25,330 nucleotides of DNA from a virus: IMG/VR virus record IMGVR_UViG_3300025828_000171, positions 1-25,330 of that record; one strand, 5' to 3'. A model generated the notes under the pieces. The model did not search any database, had not been told where the DNA came from, and saw only the letters and a program-made list of their open reading frames with translations. Position 1 is the stretch's first letter. Every line of letters begins with the position of its first letter. The position numbers and the translations under genes are program-made. This document shows positions 22,735 to 25,330 of the stretch, in pieces.

Positions 22735-23496
22735 TTATTTTCCTACTATTCGTTGCAAACGATTCTGCGATTTATAATAAATATAACTACGATATATCTG
22801 CGTAGGCGTTAAACCAAAGTTATGTGCTAAATTGTCAAGTATGTCAGCAACAAGATGTTCTCTTTCTAAATTGTTATGCACCTTTTTAGACAGTATGCGA
22901 ATAATTTGTTCTAGATACCGTAAATATCCTTTTGGAAGTCGTTTTAATGTTCTCGATGACTTTGCGTATACCTTAGCTTCGTTCTTTTTTTTAGAAGCCA
23001 TGACCTTTTTTGCTACATTAACTGTTTCTGTAAGAACGTCCCCATAATTAGCCACCCACTCGGTAGGCCCAGCCTCAGGAACTTCAGCGCCTGTTTCTTC
23101 CGGGGCTTCTGCACCACCTTCTGCTCCGGCTGCTGCAGTATCATCGCCGCCCATACCTTTGAATGGCATCACATCATCTAGCTTGATATTGAGCTTTATG
23201 GTGTAATCTTCATTGCGTCCGTAGCCGCCATATGGTGTAATACTTACAATTTTATTTTTTATGAGGTTATCAAGCACTGGACGTGTTAAATTTAATGTCG
23301 ACCCTGCTCGTGTAATGAACTCTTCGAAGCCAATATCAGTTTTTGAATAAAGAATGCCTAAATATTGACTTCCTTTCTCTGCAAATTTGCCTAAGAATGC
23401 TTGTTCTTCTGCAGAAAATGGTGAAGTATCCACCTCTTCTGCCTGTTCAGCAACAATTCTTTGCAATTCTTCTTGAACTATTTTACGTACATCCAT
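22735..23496 (-). CDS. Possible internal/structural protein with low-complexity linker
   Basis: A 253-residue protein. The N-terminus MDVRKIVQEELQRIVAEQAE is a short amphipathic helix like that of the 163-residue tail-block protein. Residues ~35-110 are an alpha/beta domain, followed by an Ala/Gly/Glu/Pro-rich acidic linker at ~115-145. The C-terminal ~100 residues are basic and helical (VAKKVMASKKKNEAKVYAKS, YLRYLEQIIRILSKKVHNNL). It abuts the Hc1-like gene with no gap. Linker and basic tail suggest a DNA-contacting head or scaffold-like protein. No family is recognised. Confidence 0.65.
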   Translation of the reverse strand: MDVRKIVQEELQRIVAEQAEEVDTSPFSAEEQAFLGKFAEKGSQYLGILYSKTDIGFEEFITRAGSTLNLTRPVLDNLIKNKIVSITPYGGYGRNEDYTIKLNIKLDDVMPFKGMGGDDTAAAGAEGGAEAPEETGAEVPEAGPTEWVANYGDVLTETVNVAKKVMASKKKNEAKVYAKSSRTLKRLPKGYLRYLEQIIRILSKKVHNNLEREHLVADILDNLAHNFGLTPTQIYRSYIYYKSQNRLQRIVGK

Positions 23497-23682
23497 TTAT
23501 TTGTCTCTTGTTTCGGATAAATTTGTATGTCTGTAATTACTTGCAAGTTTTTTAAGGTGTGTTGCTGCCTTTCTTGCTCTTGCACCTGCCGCTTTGATGT
23601 TTTTTTCGTAAAATCTTGTGTGATCTTTCTCAAATGCATCCCAGGTTTGCTTCATTTCATCGTAAATTTCTTGCGATGTCAT
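23497..23682 (-). CDS. Hc1 / histone-H1-like DNA-binding protein
   Basis: A 61-residue protein. The segment WDAFEKDHTRFYEKNIKAAG followed by ARARKAATHLKKLASNYR is the typical core of the Hc1-type histone-H1-like proteins of Bacteroidota: an acidic helix, K-AAG-RARKA, then LKKL. Hc1-family proteins bind DNA without sequence specificity and compact nucleoids. AAAGGAT SD, with an ATATTTAT element in the leader, suggests late expression beside two possible virion proteins. DNA packaging or host nucleoid remodelling are both plausible. Family match is good, role inferred. Confidence 0.8.
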   Translation of the reverse strand: MTSQEIYDEMKQTWDAFEKDHTRFYEKNIKAAGARARKAATHLKKLASNYRHTNLSETRDK

Positions 23683-23706
23683 ATAACATTATCCTTTTAT
23701 TTAATA

Positions 23707-23714
23707 ATAAATAT
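23707..23714 (-). promoter_or_regulatory. ATATTTAT octamer upstream of the Hc1-like gene
   Basis: The sense strand reads CTGATATTTATTATTAAATAAAAGG in the 40-base gap before the Hc1-like gene. It belongs to the seven-copy set and is a candidate promoter for the Hc1 / 253-residue / OmpA-like unit. Confidence 0.35.
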
Positions 23715-23722
23715 CAGAAATG

Positions 23723-23998
23723 TTACTTTGCCATGTTTTTCAAAGTTTCTGCTTGAACAGCAGCTATGGCCTTGCGATCAGATGCCGTTAATTTGTCTTG
23801 CGGAACGTATCGATACCCGATTCCTACATGGTCAATTACTGTATTTTCATTGATTCCATGAACTTTGAGATCGACTAACTTGTCAATATTGTCAGATGTC
23901 TTGCCTCTCATTATTTTTATGAGCTTCTTTTTGCTTCTCTGAGTGCGTCGATAAGTGATTACGAGCGGTAATCTTAGATATGATCCTTTTGTTGCCAT
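23723..23998 (-). CDS. 91-residue basic protein, unknown
   Basis: Unrecognised. The N-terminal half is basic (YRRTQRSKKKLIKIMRGKTS). Next come DLKVHGINENTVIDHVGIGY and a helical C-terminus (ASDRKAIAAVQAETLKNMAK). The start overlaps the DUF192 gene by 25 bases, with ATTATGGCA as start context and no clear SD. It is the last gene before the gap holding the Hc1 leader. Confidence 0.65.
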   Translation of the reverse strand: MATKGSYLRLPLVITYRRTQRSKKKLIKIMRGKTSDNIDKLVDLKVHGINENTVIDHVGIGYRYVPQDKLTASDRKAIAAVQAETLKNMAK

Positions 23999-24327
23999 AA
24001 TGTAACTTTTTGACCTGGTATTATTTTATGTATGAATACTGTATTTGCTGGTAATTCAACAACTGCATCTCCAAACCCAACATAAGACTCACCCGAATTC
24101 GGTACACAGTTTGGATAAATCTTGATAATTTTGCCATTATTAACAAAAACGATATCCATTGGTACTATACAATTCTGTGTATGAAAAGAATGCATTCTTG
24201 GTGTCATTGCAAAATACATAGAATCACTACCATTCCATGTACGTCCTTGCATTCCTTGGGCATGTTGCCATTCAGTACGTTGAATTTCTGTGCTGAATTT
24301 GTTTGTTCCTATTATTACGTAATTCAT
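23974..24327 (-). CDS. DUF192 family protein
   Basis: A 117-residue protein. Visible family blocks: a start-strand, RTEWQHAQGMQGRTW (17-31; the GL/GM-r block), SMYFAMTPRMHSFHTQNCIV with MDIVFVNNGKIIKI (36-70; equivalent of the usual FWMxxxxxPLDxxF), and DAVVELPANT (~87-96), then GQKVTLW. DUF192 is a small beta-barrel family common in bacteria and found in some phages, without established biochemical function. No signal peptide. It begins three bases after the two-TM gene, whose final TATTTATAA supplies its AT-rich leader. Confidence 0.8.
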   Translation of the reverse strand: MNYVIIGTNKFSTEIQRTEWQHAQGMQGRTWNGSDSMYFAMTPRMHSFHTQNCIVPMDIVFVNNGKIIKIYPNCVPNSGESYVGFGDAVVELPANTVFIHKIIPGQKVTLWQQKDHI

Positions 24328-24330
24328 ATA

Positions 24331-24630
24331 TTATAAATACTGTGCAATTAAATTTACAAGTTTGTATCCTGCGAATGCTCCCAATGCAGTTGGTACAGGA
24401 AATACAATAAATTTGCCTAATGATGTAACATATTTAGGTCGATTCACAACTTTACCAACAAAGAAGTAATACGACATATATGCAATCAATACAGCAATAT
24501 CAATTCCTAATGTAATAAACACTACAATGATCGACCCCAAGAACCCATACACGAAGTTCTCGATAGCAGCTTCGCGAATTTCTCGTTTAGGAGTTTCTCT
24601 ATACTCCTTTCCAATTTTTTTTATACTCAT
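24331..24630 (-). CDS. Two-TM membrane protein
   Basis: Start placed at ATG 24630 (MSIKKIGKEY), one base after the upstream stop (TAGTATG); a longer frame would overlap the upstream gene by 116 bases. The product has 99 residues. A basic cytoplasmic start leads to a long apolar stretch at ~25-58 (NFVYGFLGSIIVVFITLGID), possibly a helical hairpin, and a second stretch at ~73-97 (IVFPVPTALGAFAGYKLVNL). No family is recognised; its size and topology would suit a small envelope-modifying protein. Confidence 0.7.
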   Translation of the reverse strand: MSIKKIGKEYRETPKREIREAAIENFVYGFLGSIIVVFITLGIDIAVLIAYMSYYFFVGKVVNRPKYVTSLGKFIVFPVPTALGAFAGYKLVNLIAQYL

Positions 24631-24631
24631 A

Positions 24632-25264
24632 CTAATCCCACCATCTTTCAATGTTTTGTTCCATAATTTTAAAGAGTAACTTTCTGGCTCTATCGTGATT
24701 GATATGAGCGATATTACTTGCGATTCTTTGCTTATCATCCGTACCATCTAATTTAAAAATACCTTCACCATTTATTACTCTCTTATAGATTCGAGGATAT
24801 TTCGCAAAATAGTCATCGAAGTTTTCTTCTAACTCACGAGACTCCCAAGTTGAATAACCTTCTTTGTCTGGAACAGGCTCGAACCAATTCTTGGTCTTGT
24901 GATAGTCCATGTATTCAGAACTATAAAACTCATCTTGAACCTTTTCGATTAGTCGAACACAAGTCATCATTACCTCAGCATCTCGTTTTGCGTTTTGGTG
25001 AATATCTCTACCACCAATGTATTCTGATTGAGCTTTGAGTTTATGTGAAAGAATATCAAAAATATATTGGTGGTCCCAATTTCTATCTTTCCAAATTACA
25101 GGCAACCAATACCAAAGATTTTTAATACCTCTAATAAATTCTTTGATTAAATATCGACCATTATGTTCCCACCAAAGTGAGATGTAGTCTATCTTTCTTC
25201 TTAACCAAGAACGAGATTCTCTCTCTTCTGCCCATTGTTCAAATATGTCTTTTTCTGGTTCCAT
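24632..25264 (-). CDS. Conserved phage protein of unknown function (WLPVIWKDRxWDH type)
   Basis: A 210-residue protein rich in Trp and charged residues. The segment GIKNLWYWLPVIWKDRNWDH (~46-65), followed by IFDILSHKLKAQSEYI, is one I know from uncharacterised proteins of many unrelated tailed phages. The C-terminal half (FDDYFAKYPRIYKRVINGEG, DRARKLLFKIMEQNIERWW) is helical. It has no membrane segment. It is coupled to the upstream partial gene by TAATG and to the two-TM gene by a one-base gap. Confidence 0.75.
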   Translation of the reverse strand: MEPEKDIFEQWAEERESRSWLRRKIDYISLWWEHNGRYLIKEFIRGIKNLWYWLPVIWKDRNWDHQYIFDILSHKLKAQSEYIGGRDIHQNAKRDAEVMMTCVRLIEKVQDEFYSSEYMDYHKTKNWFEPVPDKEGYSTWESRELEENFDDYFAKYPRIYKRVINGEGIFKLDGTDDKQRIASNIAHINHDRARKLLFKIMEQNIERWWD

Positions 25265-25330
25265 TACTGTATAAGTTCATCTAAATTAATACCATGTTCA
25301 TCCATTAGTTTGTAAATCTCACTAAATGTT
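25264..25330 (-). CDS. 3' end of an upstream gene (partial)
   Basis: The final 21 codons of a minus-strand frame that enters from the right edge: FSEIYKLMDEHGINLDELIQ, then TAA. The TAA shares one base with the ATG of the next gene (TAATG), the coupling used elsewhere in this window. Too little is present to name a family. Confidence 0.55.
   Translation of the reverse strand, partial: TFSEIYKLMDEHGINLDELIQ

Noticed and set aside
24331-24747. 138-residue version of the two-TM protein
   Set aside because: It would overlap the upstream conserved gene by 116 bases; the ATG at 24630 follows that gene's stop by one base and gives a sensible N-terminus.
1-25330. tRNA, rRNA, CRISPR arrays, insertion sequences, integrase or att sites
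   Set aside because: The gaps are too short for such elements, no clover-leaf or spaced repeats were noticed, and no transposase- or integrase-like protein is encoded.

Overview
This window looks like part of the genome of an AT-rich tailed phage with a contractile, T4-type tail. Every gene I can support (37, two of them cut by the window edges) is on the minus strand, so transcription runs from high to low coordinates. Genes are packed with one-base overlaps (TAATG, ATGA, TAGTG) or gaps of a few bases. Three markers point to a Bacteroidota host: a DUF4494-like protein (20958-21167), an Hc1 / histone-H1-like protein (23497-23682), and an exported CAP-domain protein whose signal peptide ends in SVSAQQ (21225-21773). 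Diagnostic phage genes are a gp25-like wedge protein, a gp6-like wedge protein, a gp5-like spike without a lysozyme domain, and a sigma factor resembling T4 gp55. A distant T4-like (far-T4) phage is the best fit. The assignment is inference from sequence reading only.

Layout from right (upstream) to left. (1) 25330-23723: a conserved phage gene of unknown role, a two-TM protein, a DUF192 protein and a small basic protein. (2) 23682-21825: an Hc1-like DNA-binding protein, a possible internal or structural protein with an Ala/Glu/Gly-rich linker, and a protein with an OmpA-like domain. (3) 21773-18675: a secreted CAP protein, then a string of small genes with DUF4494, SH3-like and class I methyltransferase members. 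(4) 18588-16964: an Hsp20 chaperone and four small proteins. (5) 16934-13602: a UvdE/UvsE UV-damage endonuclease, a 59-residue protein, a TM/coiled-coil membrane protein, a zinc ribbon and an HD-family hydrolase. (6) 13599-1: a membrane-anchored protein, the gp55-like late sigma factor, and the baseplate/tail block. The tail block runs: coiled-coil protein, spike, fibre-like protein, helical protein, gp25-like, gp6-like, a DNRLRE jelly-roll protein, another structural protein, and a tail protein of at least 1,707 residues with a LamG-like domain that leaves the window.

The most interesting signal is regulatory. Accessory genes (HD hydrolase, UvdE, the 75-residue protein, CAP, DUF4494) are preceded by sigma70-like promoters close to TTGGAW-N16/17-TATAWT and lack a Shine-Dalgarno (SD) sequence. 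At two of them (14399-14433 and 17925-17969) the promoter is interlocked with an intrinsic terminator: the -35 lies mainly in the hairpin loop and the U-tract forms the promoter spacer. Structural and late-type genes instead mostly have AAGGA-type SD sequences, and seven short gaps carry the sense-strand octamer ATATTTAT, which may be a diverged late promoter for the gp55-like factor. I saw no tRNA, rRNA, CRISPR array or insertion sequence. No stretch over 300 bases lacks a gene.
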